Shown here piece by piece: positions 24,196-31,476 of a stretch of 64,000 nucleotides of DNA; the stretch's first letter is position 1; each line of letters begins with the position of its first letter. Source of the stretch: Paractinoplanes ovalisporus (GTDB lineage: Bacteria; Actinomycetota; Actinomycetes; Mycobacteriales; Micromonosporaceae). The notes beneath the pieces are model-generated. The model did not search any database. It was not told the DNA's origin and worked only from the letters and a program-made list of their open reading frames with translations. The DNA lies in NCBI RefSeq assembly GCF_016834655.1, contig NZ_JAENHP010000001.1, positions 1,116,001-1,180,000 of the forward strand, given 5' to 3'. The position numbers were made by a program, and so were the translations under genes.

Positions 24196-25178
24196 GGCGC
24201 CATCACCTGGTCGGCGGTCAGCCCGGCCGGGAACAGACCGGCGTCGGACAGCACCTTGATGGCCCGGGTGACCTTCTCGCGGTCGAGGGCCCCCAACGGC
24301 TGCGTGTACGGCGTCATCAGCTTGATCTCGGCTTCGGCGGCCTCGGCCGAGGCGGCCGGATAGTCCTTGTGCAGCAGCGCCGCCGCGGCCGCGGGGTCGG
24401 CGATCGCGTCGGCCAGCCCCTTGATCGCGGCCTCGCGGAAGCGCTGGACCAGATCGGGGTCGCTCTCGAGCAGTTTGGTGCTGGTGACGATGCCGTTGCC
24501 GTAGAGATCGGGCAGAAATTCCTCGTACGGAAGGACGGTCATCGGTTTGCCCGCCGCCTTCTCGATGCCCGGTCGTCCGATGAGGAAGGTGCTGAGCGCG
24601 TCGACCCGCCCGGCGGCCAGCAGCGCCGGGACCTGCTGCGGACTGGCGTTGACCCAGCGCACGCTCGCCGGGTCGAGACCGGCCTTCTTCGCGTACGCCG
24701 GGAAGAGCGCCTGGTTGACCGAGCCGGTGGCCGCCCCGATCGTCTTGCCCTTGAGGTCGGCCGGTTTCTTGATGGGCCCGTCGGCCGGCGCGATGATCGA
24801 GACGACGGTCTGCTGGTGCACCGCCGCGATGGCCCGGAAGTCGGTGTATTTCCCCTGGCCGGCCATGATGAAGCCGCCGGTCAGGTCGAGCGTCGAGAAG
24901 TCGGCCTGCCCGGCCGCGAGGGCCTTCAGGTTCTCGCTGAGGGCGGCGCCGAGCTTGATGTCGACGTCGAGCCCGGCCTCGCGGAAGTAGCCCTTCTCAC
25001 GGGCCATCCAGGCGTACGCGTCGCGACCGGCGGCGCCGAAGCCGGTGATGTAGGTGACTTTGCGCAGCCCCGGCGCGGCCGCCTGATCGCCGGCGCTGTC
25101 GTCGGAGCCGCAGGCGGCGAGAGCCACCACGGACAGGGTCGTGGCCAGTATTCCCAGGAACTTCTTCGCTCGGCCCAT
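24192..25178 (-). CDS. ABC transporter substrate-binding lipoprotein (NMT1/THI5-like)
   Basis: This 328-residue protein begins with a lipoprotein signal (ILATTLSVVALAAC, lipid-modified Cys near residue 23). The body belongs to the NMT1/SsuA family: GLDVDIKLGAALSENLKALA, GQADFSTLDLTGG, KKPADLKGKTIGAATGS, PALLAAGRVDALSTF and PYEEFLPDLYGNGIVTS. Members bind sulfonates, nitrate, riboflavin or thiamine pyrimidine precursors. The gene's stop overlaps the methyltransferase start. I looked for a TPP-type riboswitch upstream (25179-25325) and saw no convincing one. The ATG has no strong ribosome site but gives a proper signal peptide. Confidence 0.92.
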   Translation of the reverse strand: MGRAKKFLGILATTLSVVALAACGSDDSAGDQAAAPGLRKVTYITGFGAAGRDAYAWMAREKGYFREAGLDVDIKLGAALSENLKALAAGQADFSTLDLTGGFIMAGQGKYTDFRAIAAVHQQTVVSIIAPADGPIKKPADLKGKTIGAATGSVNQALFPAYAKKAGLDPASVRWVNASPQQVPALLAAGRVDALSTFLIGRPGIEKAAGKPMTVLPYEEFLPDLYGNGIVTSTKLLESDPDLVQRFREAAIKGLADAIADPAAAAALLHKDYPAASAEAAEAEIKLMTPYTQPLGALDREKVTRAIKVLSDAGLFPAGLTADQVMAP

Positions 25179-25325
25179 GGCGGGCCTCCCCGTGAGTCGA
25201 AAGAGCTGGAAATCAGAGGCTATCGATCAATGGCGATGATCGGTACAGAGTGGACATGCCGATTTTCCGGAGGGCGTCCACAAACTGTTCCGTACGCGTC
25301 AAGAGCTCCCGCCTAGCTTGCGAGC

Positions 25326-25550
25326 ATGACGATGCAGAAGAACGACGCCGCTCTGCGGTGGGGCCTGTGGTCCCACATCATCTGGTACGTGCTGGCCAAC
25401 GTCGGCCAGATCTTCACCTGGGTCTACGCCACGCCGGAGAAGTTCTTCTGGCCGCTGTGGTCGATCGTCGGCTGGGGCATCGGGCTCGGCTTCCACATCT
25501 GGGCGGTCCGGCGCACCCTGCGGGCCCATGCCGCTCTCAGTGCGAGCTGA
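25326..25550 (+). CDS. Small 2TM-domain membrane protein
   Basis: The 74-residue protein has two membrane helices (LWSHIIWYVLANVGQIFTWV and FFWPLWSIVGWGIGLGFHIW) around a short loop, which is the pattern of the '2TM domain' family. It ends in a basic tail RRTLRAHAALSAS. Proteins of this type are often attached to histidine kinases or found alone; their function is not defined. The final codons CTCAGTGCGAGCTGA form the first copy of the 23-bp repeat shared with the convergent gene. Confidence 0.8.
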   Translation: MTMQKNDAALRWGLWSHIIWYVLANVGQIFTWVYATPEKFFWPLWSIVGWGIGLGFHIWAVRRTLRAHAALSAS

Positions 25551-25622
25551 TCATCACCCTCAGCGCGAGCTGGCGGCCACCCTCAGCGCGAGCTGACCGC
25601 CGCTCTCAGCGTGAGCTGACGG
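25534..25622. repeat. 23-bp tandem repeat, four copies, spanning two convergent stop codons
   Basis: The core CTCAG(C/T)G(C/T)GAGCTG starts at 25536, 25559, 25582 and 25605, exactly 23 bases apart. Each unit contains the inverted repeat TCAGC...GCTGA and so carries a TGA on both strands. Copy 1 supplies the stop of the 2TM gene and copy 4 supplies the stop of the convergent gene. The stacked stems may act together as a two-way terminator. Confidence 0.88.
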
Positions 25623-26538
25623 CCAGCGAGCCGAAACCGGCGGCGGCGTTGACCTCCAGGCCGGAGCCGTCGCCGGCGGTGAGCGTGGTGTCCGAGCCGA
25701 TGCCGCGTTCCCGCTTGCCATAGAGGCTCACCTCGCCCGCGCCGGACCGGGCCCGCACCCGGACCGGAATCTCGTTCTCGGTGCGGATGCTCCACTCGCG
25801 GACGCCGCCCGACATGGTGATCGGCAGCGCCTGGTCGGGGGTGGGCAGCGCCAGATAGACGGAATCGGCGCCGCCGGACAGGTCGACCTCGCGGACCGTG
25901 CCGCCGGTCAGCACGAACGTGGCCGCCCGCACGCCGCCGTTCATCCGGATCGTCCACGTGATGCGCTCGTCGAGCAGCACGTCGAGCCGGCCGGTGCCGG
26001 GCGCTCCGGTGGGCGTGGTGGTGAGGCGGACGTCGGTGCCGTCCACCCGGGCGGCCGGGGCGATCCCGCTGCCGGGTGGGGTGCTGACCTGGATCGGGCC
26101 GCGGTCCGGGCGGCCCAGCGTCAGGTTGAGCTCGCCCACGCTGCTCACCAGGTCGAACGTGCCCGCCTCGAACGCCGGCCGCGCCGGCGGGACGGCCGCT
26201 GGCGGTGGCTGCCGCTGCCCGTCCCCGCTCCCGGTCGCCTGCTTCCCGCCCCGGTTCCCGGTCGCCTGCGTCCCGTCTTCGTTTCCGGTCGTTCCCGCGA
26301 TGACGAGCATGCCCACACCGAGCACCACCGCGGCGGCGACCAGCACCGCCGCCAGACGCGGCCGGCGCCGCCGGGGCGGGGCCGGTGGTTCCGGCCCGAG
26401 CGCCGGGACCAGGGGGATCTCCTCGGTCGGCGGCTCGTCGTCCACGCCGGCCGCGGACGGCTCGTCGTGGTGGGTCCAGGCGAATCCGGCCGCCCCGGAG
26501 AGCAGCGGGTAGGTGGCGGTGGCATCGGGATCTTCCAT
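25606..26538 (-). CDS. Single-pass membrane protein with beta-rich external domain
   Basis: The 310-residue product has a cytoplasmic region with Pro/Glu-rich sequence, a basic stop-transfer stretch (PPRRRRPRLAAV), one membrane helix (VLVAAAVVLGVGMLVIAGTT) and a low-complexity Gly/Asn/Gln linker. The C-terminal domain of about 190 residues contains beta-type repeats such as FDLVSSVGELNLTLGRP, VDLSGGADSVYLALPTP and AGEVSLYGKRERGIG. These resemble DUF4097-like beta-helix adhesin folds. I chose the ATG at 26538 because GAGGAGACAGCG precedes it. Function unknown. The stop lies in the 23-bp repeat array. Confidence 0.78.
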   Translation of the reverse strand: MEDPDATATYPLLSGAAGFAWTHHDEPSAAGVDDEPPTEEIPLVPALGPEPPAPPRRRRPRLAAVLVAAAVVLGVGMLVIAGTTGNEDGTQATGNRGGKQATGSGDGQRQPPPAAVPPARPAFEAGTFDLVSSVGELNLTLGRPDRGPIQVSTPPGSGIAPAARVDGTDVRLTTTPTGAPGTGRLDVLLDERITWTIRMNGGVRAATFVLTGGTVREVDLSGGADSVYLALPTPDQALPITMSGGVREWSIRTENEIPVRVRARSGAGEVSLYGKRERGIGSDTTLTAGDGSGLEVNAAAGFGSLAVSSR

Positions 26539-26600
26539 CGCTGTCTCCTCGATCCGGCCGGGACGGTCGCCGGGGAGTACGCGCCCGCGGTTCACGGAGT

Positions 26601-27002
26601 TCAGCCTTCGGGGTTCTGGTCCTTCCGCGCACGGGCGGCCGCGCGGTCCTCACAGGCCGCGCGGCGGTGCTCGGCCGCGCGGCGCTCGTGCCGTCGACGG
26701 TCGGCGCCTTCGAGCTTGGCCAGGGCCTCGTTCAGCAGCGCGGCCCGGTCGTGGGCGATCGCCGCGGACTCGTGGGCCGCGGCCGCGAACTCGGACGCCT
26801 CGATGGCGGCCTGCCTCGCCCGGTCGAGTCCCTCACGGGCCCGCCGGATCTGTTCGGTGCCCGCGCCCCGCAGGCTCCCGAGCTCGGCCTCGATCTGGTC
26901 GTGGCGCCACTGGAGCTCTTCGAGGCGTTGCCGCAGTTCCTTGGCACGGTGGCGGGCGCGCTCCTGACGGCGCTCACTGCGGTCGGCAGCGTCCTCCCCC
27001 AC
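26601..27002 (-). CDS. Coiled-coil protein of unknown function
   Basis: This 133-residue protein is almost wholly helical and highly charged. A coiled coil runs over about residues 10-65 (KELRQRLEELQWRHDQIEAE), followed by an Ala-rich helix (FAAAAHESAAIAHDRAALL) and an Arg/Ala/Glu tail. No known family is apparent. The GTG start at 27002 opens the frame. It reads in the same direction as the single-pass membrane protein 62 bases downstream, which may be its partner. Third-position GC fits a real gene, but Arg/Ala-rich frames in such DNA can be spurious. Confidence 0.55.
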   Translation of the reverse strand: MGEDAADRSERRQERARHRAKELRQRLEELQWRHDQIEAELGSLRGAGTEQIRRAREGLDRARQAAIEASEFAAAAHESAAIAHDRAALLNEALAKLEGADRRRHERRAAEHRRAACEDRAAARARKDQNPEG

Positions 27003-27065
27003 GCCGGTCAGCGTAGTTTCTTCAGCCCGGCCACGGGAATGCCATTGCGCCCTCGGGCTGCCCGC

Positions 27066-27185
27066 TCAACTCAGCGGCAGCCGGGCCCGGAAGGAGTTGC
27101 CGACCGAGGAAACGCCGCCATTGCCGAACTTGTCGATCCAGACCTGGTCGCCGACGCGGCGTACGAAAAAATCCCCGATAGTTGT
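27066..27185 (-). pseudogene. Probable 3' remnant of a beta-rich protein gene
   Basis: A frame of about 39 codons reads TTIGDFFVRRVGDQVWIDKF, then NGGVSSVGNSFRARLPLS and stop. The pattern of FFVRRVGDQVWI resembles the (Y/F)(Y/F)VRQIGNxVWW motif of a family of small beta-rich actinobacterial proteins. Upstream of this stretch the frame loses any such character and no start is suitable. An imperfect hairpin overlaps the stop, as in a once complete gene. It looks like the surviving tail of a deleted gene; the evidence is motif likeness only. Confidence 0.35.
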
Positions 27186-27289
27186 ACGACTCCGGCGACA
27201 CCGGCCCGGCCTGCGCACACGGCAGACTGGCATCGACCCGTCACTGCGCGCAGCTGTAACAGAAAGGGGCCGCCGCGCGCTCCACCTCC

Positions 27290-27550
27290 ATGACAACACT
27301 GCACGTACGGGGTGAGGTCGATCTGACGAACCGGCAGGCTTTCGAAGTGGCGATCGAGCGCAGGCTGGACACGGGCGGTGACCTCGCCATCAACCTGAGC
27401 CAGTTGACCTTCATCGACGCCGCCGGGCTGCGCGCCCTGGCCCGGGCCGCGGGCCGCCAGAACGGCCGGGGACGCCAGTTCCGGCTGGACCACCCGTCGA
27501 GCCACCTGCGCCGCCTGCTGGTGCTGGTCGGGCTCGAGCACTACCTGTAA
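27290..27550 (+). CDS. STAS-domain anti-sigma factor antagonist-like protein
   Basis: The 86-residue protein is a lone STAS domain: TTLHVRGEVDLTNRQAFEVAI, DLAINLSQLTFIDAAGLRAL and RLLVLVGLEHYL. Antagonists of the SpoIIAA type are switched by phosphorylation of a Ser in D-S-S-G. Here that motif is DAAG, so the usual phosphorylation site is missing and the protein should be locked in the active form or controlled otherwise. No anti-sigma kinase is adjacent. The stop overlaps the convergent SDR gene by ten bases. An AAAGGGG lies too far upstream to be a clear ribosome site. Confidence 0.82.
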   Translation: MTTLHVRGEVDLTNRQAFEVAIERRLDTGGDLAINLSQLTFIDAAGLRALARAAGRQNGRGRQFRLDHPSSHLRRLLVLVGLEHYL

Positions 27551-28494
27551 CAGGCGAGGCTCACGTCCCACAACCGGGCCGCCGACTCCGGGTCGAGCGC
27601 CCACTGCTTGACGCCGTGGCTGTTGCCGAACAGATCGGCGTCGTTGCCGACGGTGTGCGCCTCACGGCCGTCGTCGAGATAGTGACCGCCGGTGCGGGCG
27701 AACTCGGGGGCGACCGCCGCGACGAGGGTGGTGGCGGCGCCCTGCTGGACGGTCTTGTAGGCGAAGGCGCCCGCCGCCTCGGCCGCGGCCAGATAGTCCT
27801 TCTGCTCCGGCGTGAAGTCCCGCTGCAGCCCGGTCGAGACACCACCGGGGTTGACGGCGTTCGCCACGATGCCGTCGGACGCCCAGCGCCGCGACGCCTC
27901 GACCGCGAACAACGAGGTGGCGGTCTTGGACTGCGCATAGGCGGCCTGCGGATCGTACGGGCGCCGTTCGAAGTGGATGTCCTCGAAGACCACCGGCGAG
28001 TTCATGTGGGCGGTCGAGCTGACCGCGACGATGCGGGCCTCCCCGCGCTCGCGCGCCCCCGCGGCCAAGGCGTTGCGCAGACCAGCGGCCAGGGCGAAGT
28101 GGCCGAGGTGGTTGACGGCGAACTGCTGCTCCCACCCCGCATTGGTCCGGTGCAGGTGGCTGAGGAAGACCCCGGCGTTGTTGACCAGCAGATGCAGCGG
28201 TCCGGTCCAGCCTTCCGCGAACCCGGTGATCGAGCCCCGGTCGAGCAGGTCGAGAGCCCGTACGCGGACGTGGTCGTTGCCGGTCGTGGCGGCGATGTCA
28301 CGGGCCGCCGTCTCACCGGCGGCGACATCGCGCACCGCCAGCGTGACCTCGGCACCGGCCCGGGCCAGCGAGCGCGCGGTCTCCACACCGATCCCGGACG
28401 AGGCACCGGTGACGACGGCCCGCACCCCCGACAGGTCGAGGTCGCGGGCGACATCGTCGGCGGTGCTGCCGGCGTCGAACTGAGTTCTGATCAT
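27541..28494 (-). CDS. Short-chain dehydrogenase/reductase
   Basis: This 317-residue enzyme is a classical-type SDR. The cofactor motif TGASSGIG is near residue 33, NNAG near 109, and the catalytic Ser and Tyr-x-x-x-Lys are in VAVSSTAHMNS and YAQSK. Length and motifs (HLLVNNAGVF, VNHLGHFALAAGL, VNPGGVSTGLQR) resemble the retinol dehydrogenase/WWOX-like group, probably NADP-dependent. The substrate is unknown. It is divergent from a TetR gene, 63 bases away, which probably controls it. The ATG is the first in frame. Confidence 0.92.
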   Translation of the reverse strand: MIRTQFDAGSTADDVARDLDLSGVRAVVTGASSGIGVETARSLARAGAEVTLAVRDVAAGETAARDIAATTGNDHVRVRALDLLDRGSITGFAEGWTGPLHLLVNNAGVFLSHLHRTNAGWEQQFAVNHLGHFALAAGLRNALAAGARERGEARIVAVSSTAHMNSPVVFEDIHFERRPYDPQAAYAQSKTATSLFAVEASRRWASDGIVANAVNPGGVSTGLQRDFTPEQKDYLAAAEAAGAFAYKTVQQGAATTLVAAVAPEFARTGGHYLDDGREAHTVGNDADLFGNSHGVKQWALDPESAARLWDVSLACYR

Positions 28495-28557
28495 GTTTCA
28501 ACTATACAAACTCTGCCTATACTGTCTAGCACGTCAACCCGCTGCTAGAGTGGCGCG

Positions 28558-29127
28558 ATGAGTGTTGCTGCGGCGCCCGAGAGCCCGAGCGAAAGCGGGC
28601 GCCGCAAGCATGTGCTGACGGTCGCCCTCGCCACGTTCGCCCGCTTCGGATACCGGAAGACCTCGATGGAGGACGTCGCCCGCGCGGCCGAGATCTCCCG
28701 GCCCGGGCTCTACTTCCTCTTCTCGTCCAAGGAGAACCTGTTCCGCGCCGCGGTTGTCGACGCCCTCGACGGTGACCTCGAAGCGGCCGGTCGGGTGCTC
28801 GACGATGCCGGGCGGCCGCTGCGGGAACGCCTGACCGAAGCCTTCGACCTGTGGACCGGCCGTTACGTCGGGGCCGTGGCGGCCGAGGTCGCCGTGCTGA
28901 TCGAGACCAGTCCGGCCCTGCTCGGGCCGGTCGTCACCGACTATCCGCGGCGCTTCGTTCGGATGGTCACGGATGCTCTCTCCGCCGCCGGTCAGGACCG
29001 GGCCGAAGACATGGCCCGCACCCTGCACAGCACCGCGGCCGGCATCAAGCACGAGGTGGACAGCCGGGCCGAGTTCGGCGAGCGGATGACCGTCGCCGTG
29101 GAGCTGATGCTGCCGACAGCCGGCTGA
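28558..29127 (+). CDS. TetR-family transcriptional regulator
   Basis: The 189-residue protein has a TetR DNA-binding domain: KHVLTVALATFARFGYRKT, MEDVARAAEISRPGLYFLF and KENLFRAAVVDAL. A short helical ligand domain follows (DLWTGRYVGAVAAEVAVLIE). It is divergent from the SDR gene. The 63-base intergenic region carries two CTATAC direct repeats 15 bases apart (28502 and 28517) and no long palindrome. Control of the SDR is inferred from arrangement. Confidence 0.9.
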   Translation: MSVAAAPESPSESGRRKHVLTVALATFARFGYRKTSMEDVARAAEISRPGLYFLFSSKENLFRAAVVDALDGDLEAAGRVLDDAGRPLRERLTEAFDLWTGRYVGAVAAEVAVLIETSPALLGPVVTDYPRRFVRMVTDALSAAGQDRAEDMARTLHSTAAGIKHEVDSRAEFGERMTVAVELMLPTAG

Positions 29128-29196
29128 CTTTCGTCAGGGGTCATCGCTGACGATCGACGGCAGCGACGCCGGGGCGACGGTTCCTAGGTTCGGTCC

Positions 29197-30549
29197 GTGC
29201 GCAAAACACTTCTGGTGGCCCTCGTCCTGTCCCTGATCGTCGTGTGGCCCGGCCCCGCCCGGGCGAGCGGAACGACCATCGACGACTATCTGCGGGAGGC
29301 CTTCGACGCGACGGGCTTGCCGGGGATGTCGGTGGTGGTGACCAAGGACGACCAGGTCGTGCACGCGAGCGCGCTCGGGGACGGCGTCACCGTGGACACG
29401 CCGATGCGGGTGGCCTCGATCAGCAAATCGTTCACCGCGGCGGCGGTGCTGGCCCTGGTCGACGAGGGGCGGGTCGAGCTCGACGAGCCCGTGGTCACCT
29501 ATCTGCCGGAGTTCCGCATGGCCGACGAGCGGGCCGGGCGGACCACCGTACGGCAGTTGCTCAACCAGACCTCTGGCCTGTCCGACCGGACCGTGGACAT
29601 CGCGGCCACGCAGCACGCGAAAGATCTGGCCGGCTATGTGGGGGCGCTGCGCGACGGGCGGCTCGCGGGTGAGCCGGGGAGCCGGTGGGAATACTGCAAC
29701 GTGAACTACGACGTGGCGGCCCGGCTGGTCGAGGTCGTGGACGGGCGGAGCTTTCCTGACGCCGTACGGGAAAAGGTCTTCGCGCCTCTGGGAATGAAGG
29801 CGAGCAGCGTCGGGGACGACGTGGCCGACGGATACAACTCGCTGTTCGGGTGGTGGGTGCGCCGGCCCGAGCTGCCCGGATTCCGCGGTGGGGCCGGCGG
29901 CGTCGTGACCACGGCGTCCGACATGGGACGGTGGCTGATCAGCCAGACCGGGCACGGGCCGCGGACGCTGACACGGGCCAGCCTGGCCGTGATGCACGAG
30001 CCGGCGCCGGGCACGGGATACGCGATGGGGTGGGGCCCGGTCGAGGTGGACGGGCACACGCTGCTGGTCCACTCGGGAAACCTGTTCACCTATACGGCCG
30101 TGCAGGCGGTCGACCCGGCCACCGGCTACGGCTACGCGGTGCTGACCGACAGCGCGGGGCTGCGCGACGACACGTACGACATCATGCTCGGCCTGGTCGC
30201 CCTGACCGACGGCCGCGAACCGGCGGTGCCCGGCCACGGACGGCAGTGGATCGAGCTGGCCCTCGCCTTGGTCGCGCTGCTGGCGATCGGGCTCGGGGTG
30301 CTCGGCGTGCTACGGCCCGGCCGCCGTCTGAAGTGGCTGCGCCTGGCCGCGGCGCTGACGCCGGTGGTGGTGTTCGTGACGTACCCGCAGTGGGTGTCGT
30401 TCCTGACCAACGGGCGGGCCGTGACGTGGGCGCAGATGACCTACTTCGCGGCGCCGCTGACCATCACCATCGGGATCGCCGCCGCAGCCGGCCTCGCGGC
30501 CGCGGTGGCCTGCCTGATCCGGCTCGTCCGGCTAAGGTCGTCCAGATGA
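29197..30549 (+). CDS. Serine hydrolase (class C beta-lactamase/S12) with C-terminal membrane helices
   Basis: This 450-residue protein starts with a signal peptide (TLLVALVLSLIVVWPGPA). The S12 domain covers about residues 27-345, with the nucleophile motif SISKSF near 75, the Tyr motif YCNVNY near 167 and a third motif LLVHSGN near 290. The C-terminal 110 residues carry three or four membrane helices (LALALVALLAIGLGVLGVL, TYFAAPLTITIGIAAA). Such membrane-tethered DD-peptidase-like proteins probably face the cell wall. The GTG start at 29197 is chosen for the signal peptide. The phosphotransferase gene overlaps its stop (ATGA). Confidence 0.9.
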   Translation: MRKTLLVALVLSLIVVWPGPARASGTTIDDYLREAFDATGLPGMSVVVTKDDQVVHASALGDGVTVDTPMRVASISKSFTAAAVLALVDEGRVELDEPVVTYLPEFRMADERAGRTTVRQLLNQTSGLSDRTVDIAATQHAKDLAGYVGALRDGRLAGEPGSRWEYCNVNYDVAARLVEVVDGRSFPDAVREKVFAPLGMKASSVGDDVADGYNSLFGWWVRRPELPGFRGGAGGVVTTASDMGRWLISQTGHGPRTLTRASLAVMHEPAPGTGYAMGWGPVEVDGHTLLVHSGNLFTYTAVQAVDPATGYGYAVLTDSAGLRDDTYDIMLGLVALTDGREPAVPGHGRQWIELALALVALLAIGLGVLGVLRPGRRLKWLRLAAALTPVVVFVTYPQWVSFLTNGRAVTWAQMTYFAAPLTITIGIAAAAGLAAAVACLIRLVRLRSSR

Positions 30550-31436
30550 TCCCCGACTGGATTCCCGAGCTGGACGGCACCATCGTCGGGGGCCGGCTGC
30601 TGCGGGGGTGGGCGCTCTCTGAGGCCTGGCGGATCGATCTGGCCGGCGCCGCGCACCGTTCGGTGATCGCCAAGCGGGGTGTCGGTGAGCTGACCGGCGA
30701 GGCGCGACGCTACCGGGAACTCGTTGTGCCGCTGGGGATTCCCGCCCCGCGGCTGCTCGCCGAGGGCGGTCCCGGAGTGATCGTGCTGGAGGATCTGGGC
30801 GGCGACAACCTCGAGGAGCGGCCCACGGCCGAGGGCTACGAGGAGGCCGTACGGGTCCTGGCCCGGATGCGCGTCGAGTCCGCCCGCCGCCTCACGTCCG
30901 ACCCCACCCTGGCCGCGGGTCTGCGCCGATCCACCGCCGACCTTCTGGCCGTGGCCGCACGGGCCGCCGCCCATCTTCCGGCCGCCGCCCGTCTTCCGGC
31001 CGATGCTCTGGACGAACCGATCCGCGCGATGACGGCCCGCCTGCACCGCCTCGAGGCCGAACCCGCGACGGTCGTGCACGGCGACTTCCAGGCCAAGAAC
31101 CTGCTGCACACCGCCGGCGGCGGCATCGTCACCATCGACTGGTCGGACGCCTACGTGCACCCGCACCTCGGCGACCTCTACCTGCTCCTTCGCGAAGGGC
31201 GCAAACAGGGCAGCCTGGACGCCGTACGGACGGAGGTCTTGCGAAAGCTCTTCGCGAGCGAGGCCGGCACCGATCTCGCAACCGTGGACGACCAGCTCGT
31301 GACCGGCGGGCTGTGCTGGACCATGAGCGCGCTGCGGTGGGTGGTCGAGATCGGCGTCCACGTCGTGCCGGTGTCCCGCGGCTGGATCGACGAGCTGGTC
31401 ACCGAGCTTCAGCAGCTGGCGGCCGACGCCGGGTGA
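30546..31436 (+). CDS. APH-type phosphotransferase
   Basis: The 296-residue protein has the aminoglycoside/choline kinase-like fold. The nucleotide lobe includes RSVIAKRGVGEL with the conserved Lys, and GVIVLEDLGGDN links to the C-lobe. The catalytic loop is VVHGDFQAKNLL near residue 180 and the metal-binding Asp is in IVTIDWSDAYVHP. These residues imply ATP-dependent phosphorylation of a small-molecule hydroxyl; antibiotic resistance is only one possibility. The ATG overlaps the stop of the S12 gene, so the two form one transcription unit. Confidence 0.88.
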   Translation: MIPDWIPELDGTIVGGRLLRGWALSEAWRIDLAGAAHRSVIAKRGVGELTGEARRYRELVVPLGIPAPRLLAEGGPGVIVLEDLGGDNLEERPTAEGYEEAVRVLARMRVESARRLTSDPTLAAGLRRSTADLLAVAARAAAHLPAAARLPADALDEPIRAMTARLHRLEAEPATVVHGDFQAKNLLHTAGGGIVTIDWSDAYVHPHLGDLYLLLREGRKQGSLDAVRTEVLRKLFASEAGTDLATVDDQLVTGGLCWTMSALRWVVEIGVHVVPVSRGWIDELVTELQQLAADAG

Positions 31437-31476
31437 GGTCCGCGGTTTTGTCGTACGGGGGACGTAGGTTGTCGGC

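Noticed and set aside
25179..25325. Thiamine-type riboswitch before the NMT1-like binding protein
   Set aside because: I searched for the conserved TPP motifs and found none convincing on the relevant strand.
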